This document shows, piece by piece, positions 49,114 through 57,364 of a stretch of DNA of 64,000 bases. Position numbers and translations under genes: made by a program. Numbering within the stretch: position 1 is the stretch's first letter; each line of letters opens with the position of its first letter. Origin of the DNA: Neisseria weaveri (GTDB taxonomy: Bacteria; Pseudomonadota; Gammaproteobacteria; Burkholderiales; Neisseriaceae); the NCBI RefSeq assembly GCF_900638685.1, contig NZ_LR134533.1, positions 930,001-994,000 of the forward strand. The letters are read 5' to 3'. Below the pieces are notes generated by a model. The model did no database searches. It worked only from the letters and a program-made list of their open reading frames with translations, and had not been told where the DNA came from.

Positions 49114-49737
49114 ATGGATTTTTGGCAAGGCTTTTGGATCATCACCGGCATCCATCTGCTGGCCGCCGCCTCACCCGGCCCCGACTTTGTTTTGGTGACA
49201 CAACAATCACTTAGCCGCAACCGCCCAGCCGGTTTACTGACCAGTTTGGGCATTGCGCTCGGCTTTGCCGTACACGTGGTTTATTCTGTATTCGGGCTGG
49301 CTGCGGTAGTCGCCCACTCCGCCCATTTACTGACGGCAATCAAAGTTATCGGCGGTTTGTACCTGATCTATATCGGCATCAAAGGCCTGCGAGCCAAAGC
49401 AGGTCACCACGATGCCGGCGTAACGGCTGTAACGGCGGAAGAATCTCCGATGAAAACCGTTTTGCGCGGCTTTTTGTGCAATGTGCTCAATCCCAAAGCC
49501 GCCGTATTCATGCTGTCGCTGTTTGTAGTGGTACTGTCGCCCGACACGCCGCTTTGGCAGTTGGCGGCTTACGGAACTTGGATGGTTCTGACCCTGTTTT
49601 TATGGTTTGCCGGTGTGACGTTTGTTTTATCCGTACCGGCCGTCAACCGGCGTTTCCGCCGTATCGGCCATTGGATAGACCGCGTTTGCGGCGGCGTGTT
49701 GATGCTGCTCGGCATCAAAGTGCTGACCGGGCGTTGA
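49114..49737 (+). CDS. LysE/RhtB-family amino acid exporter
   Basis: 207 residues, about six membrane helices. AAASPGPDFVLVTQQSLSRN near 17 and GFLCNVLNPKAAVFMLSLFV near 120 are the family signatures, and GGLYLIYIGIKGLRAK lies near 75. Members export amino acids or homoserine lactones; the substrate is not readable. ATG 49114 has AAAGAG 7 bases before it; the frame is open upstream to 49030. It is inserted between dusB and fis. Confidence 0.9.
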   Translation: MDFWQGFWIITGIHLLAAASPGPDFVLVTQQSLSRNRPAGLLTSLGIALGFAVHVVYSVFGLAAVVAHSAHLLTAIKVIGGLYLIYIGIKGLRAKAGHHDAGVTAVTAEESPMKTVLRGFLCNVLNPKAAVFMLSLFVVVLSPDTPLWQLAAYGTWMVLTLFLWFAGVTFVLSVPAVNRRFRRIGHWIDRVCGGVLMLLGIKVLTGR

Positions 49738-49835
49738 ACTTAAACAAACTTGCCCGAACCGCCGTCAGGCCGTCTGAAAACCGTAAGCTTGCTCGAAGCC
49801 GAAACAGATAACACTATAATAAGGATAACCCCATA

Positions 49836-50081
49836 ATGAAAAACGATCTTCCCGACATTTACGACTGTATCGAAAAAAACCTGCAGCAGTATTTCCGCGA
49901 TTTAAACGGCGAAACCCCCTGCGGCGTTTACGATATGGTTCTCCAGCAAGTAGAAAAACCCCTGCTGACCTGCGTCATGTCCGAATGCGGCGGCAACCAA
50001 TCGAAAGCCGCAGCCATTCTCGGCCTGAACCGCAACACCCTGCGTAAAAAACTCCAGCAGCACGGTATGCTGGAAAGCTGA
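49836..50081 (+). CDS. fis: Fis-family nucleoid protein
   Basis: 81 residues, shorter than E. coli Fis (98). The C-terminal helix-turn-helix is GGNQSKAAAILGLNRNTLRK near 52 with KLQQHGM at the end. The N-terminal part has the dimer helices (YDMVLQQVEKPLLTCVMSEC). Fis bends DNA and activates rRNA and other growth genes. AAGGA stands 9 bases before the ATG, and a TATAAT at 49815-49820 could be the -10 of its own promoter. purH follows after a DUS pair, an arrangement I recall from other Neisseria. Confidence 0.9.
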   Translation: MKNDLPDIYDCIEKNLQQYFRDLNGETPCGVYDMVLQQVEKPLLTCVMSECGGNQSKAAAILGLNRNTLRKKLQQHGMLES

Positions 50082-50114
50082 CGCCGGCGCATTTTCGTAC
50101 GGCCGAACCATTCC

Positions 50115-50142
50115 GAGGCCGCCTGAATTTCCAGACGGCCTC
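50115..50142 (+). terminator. imperfect DUS-pair terminator of fis
   Basis: GAGGCCGCCTGAA and TTCCAGACGGCCTC pair with small mismatches and are followed by TTTT. It is 33 bases after the stop. Confidence 0.6.
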
Positions 50143-50192
50143 TTTTAAAGAAACCTTTTCTGAAACCGCAGCTTTTGCCAAAGGAATCTCTT

Positions 50193-51770
50193 ATGACTGC
50201 TATCAAACGCGCCCTGATTAGCCTGTCCGACAAAACAGGCGTTGTTGAATTTGCCCAAGCGCTCAACCAACTGGGAGTGGAAATCCTGTCCACCGGCGGT
50301 ACCGCCAAAATGCTGGCTGATGCCGGCGTGCCGGTAATCGAAGTGGCCGACTACACCGGCTTTCCCGAAATGCTGGACGGACGCGTCAAAACCCTGCACC
50401 CGAAAATCCACGGCGGCATCTTAGGCCGCCGCGATTTGGACGAGCATGTCGCCAAGATGAAAGAACACGATATCGGCAACATCGATTTGGTATGCGTTAA
50501 CCTCTATCCGTTTGCCGCCACCATCGCCAAACCCGGCTGCACTCTGGAAGATGCAATTGAAAACATCGACATCGGCGGCCCGACCATGGTGCGTTCGGCA
50601 GCGAAAAACTGGAAACACGTTGCCATCGTTACCGACAATGCCGACTTTACCGCTGTGGTTGACGAACTGAAAGCCGACGGCTCATTAAGCGATAAAACCC
50701 GCTTCAACTTGTCACGCAAAGCCTTCAGCCACACCGCCCAATACGACGGCATGATCTCCAACTACCTGACCAGCGTTTCCGATGAAAAACTGAGCGGCGA
50801 GCCGCAAATGAACGAGTTCCCCGAGCAGTTCAACCAAAGCTGGGTCAAAGTCCAAGATATGCGCTACGGCGAAAACCCGCACCAGCAAGCTGCGTTCTAC
50901 CGCGACATCTATCCTGCCGCCGGCAGTCTGAGTGCCTACAAACAGCTGCAAGGCAAAGAATTGTCATACAACAATATCGCCGACTCCGATGCTGCTTGGG
51001 AAGCCGTTAAAGCTTTCGAACAGCCGGCCTGCGTGATTGTTAAACACGCCAATCCGTGCGGCGTGGCCGTGGCTTCCAACACTCTGGACGCCTACAAGCT
51101 GGCTTATGCAACGGACACCACCAGCGCGTTCGGCGGCATTATCGCCTTCAACCGCGAAGTGGACGGCGAAACCGTCAAAGCCATTACCGACAACCAATTT
51201 ATGGAAGTGCTGATGGCGCCGTCTTTCACGGCAGAAGCCTTGGAAATCGCCGCAGCCAAGAAAAACGTGCGTGTGTTGGAAGTACCGCTGCATGCCGGTG
51301 CGAACCGCTTCGAGCTGAAACGTGTCGGCGGCGGCCTGTTGGTACAGACGCCCGACATCCACCGCATCAGCCGCGAAGATTTGAAAGTCGTGTCCAAACG
51401 CCAACCGACCGAACAGGAATGGCAAGACTTGTTATTTGTGTGGAACGTAGCCAAGTATGTGAAATCGAACGCCATCGTATTCGGCAAAGGCGGCCAGACT
51501 TACGGCATCGGCGCCGGTCAAATGAGCCGCGTCGATTCCACCCGCATTGCCGCCCGTAAAGCGCAAGATGCCGGTTTGGATCTGAACGGTGCGTGTGCTG
51601 CTTCTGACGCGTTCTTCCCGTTCCGCGACGGCGTGGACGTGATTGCCGAACAAGGCATTAAAGCCATTATCCACCCTGCCGGTTCGATGCGCGACGAAGA
51701 AGTCTTCGCTGCCGCCGACGAACACGGCATTGCTATGGTGGTCACCGGTATCCGCCACTTCCGCCATTAA
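50193..51770 (+). CDS. purH: bifunctional AICAR transformylase / IMP cyclohydrolase
   Basis: 525 residues; last two steps of IMP synthesis. Residues 1-145 are the cyclohydrolase domain of MGS-like fold ([55 protein letters not shown]). The rest is the formyltransferase, with [16 protein letters not shown] near 275 holding the catalytic Lys and His, and [19 protein letters not shown] near 430. The frame starts with TTG at 50175, but ATG 50193 has AAAGGA 8 bases upstream. Confidence 0.98.
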   Translation: MTAIKRALISLSDKTGVVEFAQALNQLGVEILSTGGTAKMLADAGVPVIEVADYTGFPEMLDGRVKTLHPKIHGGILGRRDLDEHVAKMKEHDIGNIDLVCVNLYPFAATIAKPGCTLEDAIENIDIGGPTMVRSAAKNWKHVAIVTDNADFTAVVDELKADGSLSDKTRFNLSRKAFSHTAQYDGMISNYLTSVSDEKLSGEPQMNEFPEQFNQSWVKVQDMRYGENPHQQAAFYRDIYPAAGSLSAYKQLQGKELSYNNIADSDAAWEAVKAFEQPACVIVKHANPCGVAVASNTLDAYKLAYATDTTSAFGGIIAFNREVDGETVKAITDNQFMEVLMAPSFTAEALEIAAAKKNVRVLEVPLHAGANRFELKRVGGGLLVQTPDIHRISREDLKVVSKRQPTEQEWQDLLFVWNVAKYVKSNAIVFGKGGQTYGIGAGQMSRVDSTRIAARKAQDAGLDLNGACAASDAFFPFRDGVDVIAEQGIKAIIHPAGSMRDEEVFAAADEHGIAMVVTGIRHFRH

Positions 51771-51782
51771 TCCGATAACACG

Positions 51783-51812
51783 AAAACGGCTGTGTCATGC
51801 AGCCGTTTTTTT
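51783..51812 (+). terminator. rho-independent terminator of purH
   Basis: AAAACGGCTG and CAGCCGTTTT around TGTCATG, followed by TTT. It is 12 bases after the stop and not DUS-based. Confidence 0.85.
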
Positions 51813-51830
51813 ATCTGTCAATCGTGAAAC

Positions 51831-51863
51831 AGAAGGCCGTCTGAAAATTTCAGACGGCCTTCT
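51831..51863 (-). terminator. DUS-pair hairpin behind rlmH
   Basis: AGAAGGCCGTCTGAAA faces its complement, 48 bases after the rlmH stop. It lies between the convergent purH and rlmH and may serve both. Confidence 0.6.
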
Positions 51864-51911
51864 GCCCATTCATCTGCCAATAAGGGCCCACCCCCCCGAT
51901 TCAAAACCGAT

Positions 51912-52382
51912 TTATTCGCGGTGGTAAGGATGGTTATGCAGAATCGACACTGCCCGGTAAAGCTGTTCGGTCAGCAACACACGCACCATGCCGTGCGGCA
52001 TGGTCAAGCTCGATAAACGCATCATCATTTTGGCCTGCTGTTTCAAATAATCGGTCATGCCGTCCGCACCACCGATGACAAAGCAGACATGTTCGCCGTT
52101 TTGCTGCCAATTTTTCAAATATCCGGCCAGCTCCACCGAAGTCGGCGCTTTGCCGCGTTCGTCCAACACCACCAGATACGCTCCCTGCGGCACGGCTTCC
52201 AAAATACGTTTTTCTTCCGCGGCCATGCCCTGCGCGGCATTGACACCCGCGCCCCGCTTTTCGGGTTTGATTTCTTTCAAACTGTAATTCACATCGCGAC
52301 CGAACCGCTTTGCATATTCGTTTACCGCCTCATCTACCCAACGCGGCATTTTGGTGCCGACCGCCAATACGGTAATATTCAT
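51912..52382 (-). CDS. rlmH: 23S rRNA pseudouridine1915 methyltransferase
   Basis: 156 residues, SPOUT fold with a knot. Methylates pseudouridine 1915 in helix 69 of 23S rRNA. MNITVLAVGTKMPRWVDEAV at the start, VCFVIGGADGMTDYLKQQA near 100 for S-adenosylmethionine, and the C-terminal EQLYRAVSILHNHPYHRE are typical. It follows rsfS and nadD in the common nadD-rsfS-rlmH order, all ribosome- or NAD-related. Confidence 0.97.
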   Translation of the reverse strand: MNITVLAVGTKMPRWVDEAVNEYAKRFGRDVNYSLKEIKPEKRGAGVNAAQGMAAEEKRILEAVPQGAYLVVLDERGKAPTSVELAGYLKNWQQNGEHVCFVIGGADGMTDYLKQQAKMMMRLSSLTMPHGMVRVLLTEQLYRAVSILHNHPYHRE

Positions 52383-52410
52383 GGTTTCCTTTCATACCGA
52401 CCGGAAAAAC

Positions 52411-52437
52411 AAAAAGCCGCCTAAAAATTCAGACGGC
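52411..52437 (-). terminator. degenerate-DUS terminator of rsfS
   Basis: On the minus strand GCCGTCTGAA pairs with TTTAGGCGGC, followed by TTTTTGTTTTT. One arm is a DUS and the other has drifted but still pairs. It is 18 bases after the stop. Confidence 0.75.
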
Positions 52438-52454
52438 CTCTGCAATGTGCGGAA

Positions 52455-52847
52455 TCAGTTGTCCGCCGCATGCCAAGGTTTGTTGGCACCTTCGTGGAAA
52501 GAAGGCTTCTCTCCGCCCCACAAAGTGTCGATATCGTAAAAATCGCGCACGGCAGGCAGCATCACATGCACCACCAAGTCGCCTGCATCCACCAAAGCCC
52601 ATTCTCCGCTGTCCTGACCTTCTGTACTCAGGATTTCAAAACCGGCTTCTTTCAAATCCACCGCCACATTGTTGGCCAACGCGCGCACTTGGCGGCTGCT
52701 GTCGCCGCTGGCTATAATCATGCGGGCAAACAATGAGGTTTTTTCCTGCGTTTCCAATACGGAAATGTCTTTGGCTTTGATGTCTTCCAAAGCGTTCACG
52801 GAAATTTCAACCATCTTTTGCAAATCTTGTAATTCTTGTTCGTTCAT
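52455..52847 (-). CDS. rsfS: ribosomal silencing factor RsfS
   Basis: 130 residues. Binds protein L14 and blocks subunit joining during starvation. ALEDIKAKDISVLETQEKTS near 19, IIASGDSSRQVRALANNVAV near 44, and the GEWALVDAGDLVVHVMLPAV segment with RDFYDIDTLWGG near 100 define the family. The frame is open far upstream (to 53243) through nadD, but ATG 52847 has AGGAAAG 7 bases before it and gives the family length. Confidence 0.96.
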   Translation of the reverse strand: MNEQELQDLQKMVEISVNALEDIKAKDISVLETQEKTSLFARMIIASGDSSRQVRALANNVAVDLKEAGFEILSTEGQDSGEWALVDAGDLVVHVMLPAVRDFYDIDTLWGGEKPSFHEGANKPWHAADN

Positions 52848-52892
52848 ACTTCTTTCCTGTTTCAAAATTAAATCTGTGTGTAAACATCTCCG

Positions 52893-52936
52893 TTTTTTCA
52901 GACGGCCTTTGTGTCGTTTGGAGGCCGTCTGAAAAA
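52893..52936 (-). repeat. DUS pair between nadD and rsfS
   Basis: Inward-facing uptake sequences with 13 bases between, right behind the nadD stop. A hairpin with TTTTT-AAAAA extension could reduce transcription from nadD into rsfS. Confidence 0.6.
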
Positions 52937-53545
52937 TCAACGGTATAAATGATGTTGCCTGATATATTGTTCGACTTTTCTGTCTAAAACGCCGCCCGTA
53001 TCTCGGCCTGTGCATACCGCTTCCCGGATTTCTGTAGAGCTGATGTTGTACATCGGCGTTTGCAGCAGCTTCAGCGAGCCGTCCTGCAAAGCATTGCCCA
53101 ACCAGGCGTGCAGAGCCTGCGGTGCCTGACTCAAATGGCTGTCTTGACGCGCCGCCACAGCAATGTTTACCTGCTTCACCAATGTCTGCCATTTGTGCCA
53201 AGTATGCAGTTGCAATAGGCTGTCCATGCCCATCAGCCACCACAATTCTGCCGACGGAAACTGCTGGCGGAATACCTGCACGGTGTCGAACGTATAGGTT
53301 TTGCCTTCACGCACAATATCGCAGTCGCTTACTGCAAAACGCTCATCGGCTTCGGCGGCCAGTGCCGTCATTTCCAAGCGGTGCTGCGCGGAAACGCCGG
53401 TCGGATCTTCCTTGTGGTAAGGATTGCCGGCCGGCAGCAACACCACCATATCCAATCCCACTTCATCGGCAAACGCCTGCGCAATCGCAAAGTGTCCGTT
53501 GTGAAAAGGATTGAAGGTACCGCCGAACAAACCGATTTTTTTCAT
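52937..53545 (-). CDS. nadD: nicotinate-nucleotide adenylyltransferase
   Basis: 202 residues; makes deamido-NAD from nicotinate mononucleotide. The nucleotide-binding start is IGLFGGTFNPFHNGHFAIAQ. WWLMGMDSLLQLHTWHKWQT lies near 100, and the ISSTEIREAVCTG signature near 168. It heads the nadD-rsfS-rlmH group. Confidence 0.96.
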   Translation of the reverse strand: MKKIGLFGGTFNPFHNGHFAIAQAFADEVGLDMVVLLPAGNPYHKEDPTGVSAQHRLEMTALAAEADERFAVSDCDIVREGKTYTFDTVQVFRQQFPSAELWWLMGMDSLLQLHTWHKWQTLVKQVNIAVAARQDSHLSQAPQALHAWLGNALQDGSLKLLQTPMYNISSTEIREAVCTGRDTGGVLDRKVEQYIRQHHLYR

Positions 53546-53593
53546 ACCACACCTATTCCGTTATTGAGGCCGTCTGAAAAACAGCCCGTTTTT

Positions 53594-54175
53594 TTACTGC
53601 GGCGCAACCGCACATTCCGTTTTACCGTCCACCACAACCGTCAATTTTCCGGTAGCGGGATGAATCACCAAACCGTGTACCGCAATCTCGGCAGGCATCA
53701 ACGGATGGCGGCGGATAATGCTCACCGTATGGCGCACACTGTCTTCCACGTTATCGAAACCGGTCAGCCAACCGTCCAAATCGATACCGGCGTTACGCAA
53801 AGTCACCACCCTGTCATCGGGAATGCCGTGCTCGTGCGTGCGCTTCAAAAACTTTTCCGGATTCAAACCGCGCATACCGCAGTCATGGTGCGCAATCACC
53901 ATAATTTCTTTTACTTTCAGCTCGAATACCGCCACCAACAAGCTGCGCATTACCGAACCCCAAGGATGCGTTACCAACGCACCGGCATTCTTGATCAGCT
54001 TGGCATCACCGTTTTTCAAACCCAAAGCCCTAGGCAGCAATTCCACCATACGCGCATCCATGCACGACAAAATAGCCAATTCTTTTTCTGGATATTTGTT
54101 GCTGAAGAACTGGGCATATTCGCCGGAATCGACAAACTCCCGGTTAAACGCCAATATTTTGTCCAACTCGCTCAC
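53594..54175 (-). CDS. can: beta-class carbonic anhydrase
   Basis: 193 residues. Interconverts carbon dioxide and bicarbonate in the cytoplasm. Zinc ligands lie in SCMDARMVELLP (Cys and Asp) near 37 and VIAHHDCGMRGL (His, Cys) near 100; KNAGALVTHPWGSVMRSLLV lies between. The whole is like B. subtilis YvdA. An open frame reaches 54262, but GTG at 54175 gives the N terminus (M)SELDKILAFNREFV that aligns with the family and has AAAGGA 8 bases upstream. I therefore call a GTG start. The bicarbonate is the substrate of the Ppc encoded at 1786. Confidence 0.9.
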   Translation of the reverse strand: MSELDKILAFNREFVDSGEYAQFFSNKYPEKELAILSCMDARMVELLPRALGLKNGDAKLIKNAGALVTHPWGSVMRSLLVAVFELKVKEIMVIAHHDCGMRGLNPEKFLKRTHEHGIPDDRVVTLRNAGIDLDGWLTGFDNVEDSVRHTVSIIRRHPLMPAEIAVHGLVIHPATGKLTVVVDGKTECAVAPQ

Positions 54176-54320
54176 GGTAGGTATTCCTTTCACTTCCTGA
54201 TGTTTTATGGCAAACCGCTTTATTTTAATGCCTGTGAATGTGCCGATACCTGAAAACGGCACGGCAAAAGCAGCAAAAGTTTAAGTGGGTTTGCAATATA
54301 GATGCATCTTGTGCGTGGGC

Positions 54321-54326
54321 ATTATA
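54321..54326 (-). promoter_or_regulatory. possible -10 of the carbonic anhydrase promoter
   Basis: A perfect TATAAT on the minus strand, set within an imperfect inverted repeat (GTGCGT...ACGCAC, 54311-54339). The hexamer 17 bases upstream (TTCTGC) is poor. Confidence 0.4.
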
Positions 54327-54351
54327 ACCCGTTACGCACGCTTGCAGAAAG

Positions 54352-54372
54352 AAAGCTGCCCACAGGCAGCTT
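54352..54372 (-). terminator. terminator of hpaC
   Basis: AAGCTGCC pairs with GGCAGCTT around a 4-base loop, followed on the minus strand by TCTTTCT. It is 9 bases after the stop. Confidence 0.75.
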
Positions 54373-54380
54373 GCGACTCA

Positions 54381-54887
54381 TCAGGCCAAATCCCGAAACC
54401 TTCTTCTAAAATACAGTAGCGCCGGATTATCCACTTGGGCGCACACGTGGATTTCATTCATTTCCACATAGAATACCCTATGCGTTCCGACTTCGTGTTG
54501 CGCCACAACCTGACCGTGCAGATGCGCCAATGCGCCTTCAACCTGCAGCTGCCCCAAGCGGCCGCGGTGCCAAATATGATACTCAAAACGCTCTTCCGGC
54601 GAGAGCTTAGTAATCCCGGCAAAATGTTCCGCCACATCTTGCTGCTTGGCTGACAAAACATTAATACACAAAGCCTGATTTTCTTCCAAAACCGGAATAA
54701 TGGCCGACTTCCTGTTAATGCACAACATAACCGTTGGAGGCTCGTCAGTTACCGGCGCCACCGCCGTCATGGTAATTCCGTAGCGCCCTGCCGCGCCGTC
54801 AGTCGTAATCACATGAACGCCTGCGGCACACGAAGCCATAGCATTACGGAACTGCTGCTGCAAATTTTCAGGTAGTGTGTCGGTCAT
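54381..54887 (-). CDS. hpaC: HpaC-type flavin reductase
   Basis: 168 residues, FMN-binding split-barrel fold. FRNAMASCAAGVHVITTDGA near 13, GITMTAVAPVTDEPPTVMLC near 37, and CINVLSAKQQDVAEHFAG near 73 are typical of the small subunit of two-component flavin monooxygenases. It would supply reduced flavin to 4-hydroxyphenylacetate 3-hydroxylase; the large subunit HpaB is not in the window. It starts 17 bases after the MarR-type gene, so the two form an operon. Confidence 0.85.
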   Translation of the reverse strand: MTDTLPENLQQQFRNAMASCAAGVHVITTDGAAGRYGITMTAVAPVTDEPPTVMLCINRKSAIIPVLEENQALCINVLSAKQQDVAEHFAGITKLSPEERFEYHIWHRGRLGQLQVEGALAHLHGQVVAQHEVGTHRVFYVEMNEIHVCAQVDNPALLYFRRRFRDLA

Positions 54888-54904
54888 TCTTATCTTCGTT
54901 ATTT

Positions 54905-55354
54905 CTAATAAGCTTCAGGATCGAGCCGTTGACCGATACCCGCCAACTCGGCCAGCAATTCCTGCAACTTGTGCAATTTGTCTTTCGAAAAAACACCTTC
55001 AATCGCATCATAGCGCTCGTCAACTTCCGCACGGATGCTGCCGTGCAGCTTTTCACCATCTCCGGTCAGCTTTAAATACACGCGGCGTTGGTCGTTTGAA
55101 GGTTTCAAACGGACAACCAATCCCGTTTTTTCCAATCTGGTCAGAATACCGGTCAGACTGGGACGCAGAATACAGGCTTGAGCTGCCAAATCCTGAAAAT
55201 CCAATGTCCCGTTTTCTGCCAGCAGACGGATAATACGCCATTGCTGCTCGGTAATACCGGCATTATTCAGAATCGGCCTGAATTGTACCATCAAAGCTTC
55301 GCGGGCTTGAATCAAACTAATATTAATAGATGCATGTTTGGAATGGATACTCAT
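54905..55354 (-). CDS. nadR: MarR-family regulator NadR/FarR
   Basis: 149 residues. Its sequence is very close to what I remember of meningococcal NadR (also called FarR, NMB1843): SKHASINISLIQAREALMVQ at the start, then GITEQQWRIIRLLAENGTLD, LRPSLTGILTRLEKTGLVVR in the winged helix, and KPSNDQRRVYLKLT. In meningococcus it represses the adhesin gene nadA and the farAB pump, and is released by 4-hydroxyphenylacetate. Neither target is in the window, but hpaC lies directly behind it, fitting the ligand. The upstream region is AT-rich with an inverted repeat at 55503-55546. Confidence 0.9.
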   Translation of the reverse strand: MSIHSKHASINISLIQAREALMVQFRPILNNAGITEQQWRIIRLLAENGTLDFQDLAAQACILRPSLTGILTRLEKTGLVVRLKPSNDQRRVYLKLTGDGEKLHGSIRAEVDERYDAIEGVFSKDKLHKLQELLAELAGIGQRLDPEAY

Positions 55355-55562
55355 GGTAACCTTCTCCCTTCTCAGGCTAATCTTTTCTTAACCGTATAAA
55401 TTAACACAGACTTTCCAATGCGAATCATAAAGCGATATTATTATTCACATATTTACCAAATCTGTCGCCACCTATCTGTCTATTGTATCGCTTTTCAATT
55501 TAACTAAAATACTAACAAATTAAGTATATGTAAATGTTGGTTTAGTAAAGATAAAGCCTTGT

Positions 55563-56441
55563 TTAAACAGAAGTCGATTTCAACCATTTCGATAAATTAT
55601 GACAATATCCTAAAACACCGAGCCTTTCAAGCAAATCAAGGGTTGCCAGCATGGCATCATTCATAAACAAACGGCTTGTCATCGCTTCAACCACTTCATC
55701 TAAGCCCATTAGGAAAAACTCAGAAACTTCACCATCTTGATTATCAGGTTTGTTTCTTTCTGGCAACACTATATCAAAAATGTACAGTTTTTCCATATGC
55801 AATCCGCGTGAGACCTTACGAACACTCATTCTCCGGCTACAATTTTCGGTAGTCGGCAAGATATTTTCCGACAATCCCGCCTCTTCCCAAGCCTCTCTGT
55901 GCATAGCTGCCAAAATGCTTTCGCCGTCTGCCACACCGCCTCCGACCAAATTATCAAGCTTGTCGGGATCCACCGCTTTAAAACGGCTGCGGCGGCCGAT
56001 CCAAAACTTCCACTCTCCGTTTTCTTCCGTCAAACCGTTAACATGTACGGCTTTACTGCAGAGACCCAAAGGGCGGAAGGCCGAGCGTTCCAAACTGAAT
56101 AAAATATTGCCGTCGTGATCTTCGACATCGAATTTTTCATTTCTCCATCCGCCAAACAAACCCAATCTATGCCAATTTTGCGTTATGCTTTGCAAACTGT
56201 CGGCCATTTCCAACCAACCGTCCGTTTCCAAAAACAAACCTTGTTCGTTATTTTTCAGACGGCCTGTCCAATCCTGCATCAATAGGTCTCGCCATCGGTC
56301 ATCAAGCAAACCCAAACGTATGCCGTTCAACCACAAGGGCGTCCAGCCCGTGCTGTCGAACACAAACTGCTCCTGTACCACAGCCCACAGCCGGTCTAGT
56401 TCTTCCTGCGTCAAAAGTCTAAAAGATGGTTGGGGGTTCAT
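55563..56441 (-). CDS. Nudix hydrolase with DUF4743 N-terminal domain
   Basis: 292 residues. The Nudix box is complete near residue 165: GGVADGESILAAMHREAWEE then AGL, fitting G-x5-E-x7-REUxEExGU. The first about 115 residues match the DUF4743 extension found in eukaryotic and bacterial proteins related to thiamine diphosphate or oxo-thiamine diphosphatases (DRWRDLLMQDWTG). The substrate is not proven. It is a single gene; a DUS is embedded at about 56257-56268. Confidence 0.85.
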   Translation of the reverse strand: MNPQPSFRLLTQEELDRLWAVVQEQFVFDSTGWTPLWLNGIRLGLLDDRWRDLLMQDWTGRLKNNEQGLFLETDGWLEMADSLQSITQNWHRLGLFGGWRNEKFDVEDHDGNILFSLERSAFRPLGLCSKAVHVNGLTEENGEWKFWIGRRSRFKAVDPDKLDNLVGGGVADGESILAAMHREAWEEAGLSENILPTTENCSRRMSVRKVSRGLHMEKLYIFDIVLPERNKPDNQDGEVSEFFLMGLDEVVEAMTSRLFMNDAMLATLDLLERLGVLGYCHNLSKWLKSTSV

Positions 56442-56529
56442 AGAAAAGCTTTATGATTAGATGGAAAATAATGAAAGCAGTAAATATACCACAGTATTAA
56501 AAAATTTAAATGACATGGCGCAAAACAAT

Positions 56530-57282
56530 TCAATCTTTTTGCGGATGATCGGGTAAATACACGTCAAAACGCGTACTTTTCCCTGTGTATTGATAAGCAG
56601 GGCGCTCCCCGTTTAAAAACCCACCCAAACGCGGACGTTTTACAACCACACGCTTTTTGGCAATCTGTTTCGCCGCCGCCAACAGCTCGGCTTCTTGTTG
56701 CTGAGTACCCACCAAGCCGTGAAAATACGCCATTTCTTTCTTTACGGCTGCTGATTTTTGCCGTTCGGGATACATGGGATCCAGATAAACCACATCCGGC
56801 CTATCTGTTTGGGCAGCCAATTCGGGCATTTTTTCACAAGTATTACCGACATACAGGCGTATTCTTTCGACAATATCCGCCGTTTCAATGCTTTGCGCCG
56901 CACGCTGCAAACCGTCTGCCAACAAGCAGGCAACGGCAGGGTGCTGTTCAAAAACAGTAACCTGCAATCCCAAAGAAGCCAATACGAACGCATCGCGCCC
57001 CAAGCCGCCTGTACCGTCCCACACAGTCGGTTGGACAGTATGGTTAACCGCTTTGGCAATCAGCTCCCCACCGCCTTTCAAACGACGGTATTGTGCGGCT
57101 CCTCCGGCAAAATCCACCCTGACTTTACCTTTTTCTCCGACTCTGGCTAGAAAAATGCCGTCTGAATCTGCCGATAAATATTCTCCGGTTTCCGGCTCAT
57201 CAGCCACTGTCTCTAATCCGAATCGGACTGCCGTTTCTACCGCGCTCTCCGGCATGGCATCAGAAATGTAAAACACAGTCAT
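56530..57282 (-). CDS. rsmJ: 16S rRNA guanine1516-N2 methyltransferase
   Basis: 250 residues, S-adenosylmethionine fold. KAVNHTVQPTVWDGTGGLGR near 80 followed by DAFVLASLGLQVTVFEQHP is the cofactor loop; VVYLDPMYPERQKSAAVKKE near 165 is the catalytic DPMYP signature of RsmJ/YhiQ. PRLGGFLNGERPAYQYTGKS lies near the end. It follows nothing obvious and is separated from pilR by a DUS pair. Confidence 0.94.
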   Translation of the reverse strand: MTVFYISDAMPESAVETAVRFGLETVADEPETGEYLSADSDGIFLARVGEKGKVRVDFAGGAAQYRRLKGGGELIAKAVNHTVQPTVWDGTGGLGRDAFVLASLGLQVTVFEQHPAVACLLADGLQRAAQSIETADIVERIRLYVGNTCEKMPELAAQTDRPDVVYLDPMYPERQKSAAVKKEMAYFHGLVGTQQQEAELLAAAKQIAKKRVVVKRPRLGGFLNGERPAYQYTGKSTRFDVYLPDHPQKD

Positions 57283-57304
57283 TTTTTAGGTCTTTCCAAA
57301 ATAA

Positions 57305-57337
57305 TTCAGACGGCCTCATGAAATCAGGCCGTCTGAA
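57305..57337 (-). terminator. DUS-pair hairpin behind pilR
   Basis: Inward-facing uptake sequences with 9 bases between, 28 bases after the pilR stop, followed on the minus strand by TTATTTT. Confidence 0.6.
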
Positions 57338-57364
57338 AAAATTAATCTGCAAAATTCATGTTAT

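Noticed and set aside
52848..53243. N-terminal extension of RsfS to 262 residues
   Set aside because: The extra part lies inside nadD in another frame; RsfS has a good start and ribosome site at 52847.
54176..54262. Upstream start for the carbonic anhydrase
   Set aside because: The extra residues are unlike the family; the GTG at 54175 has an AAAGGA site and aligns with the start of YvdA-type enzymes.
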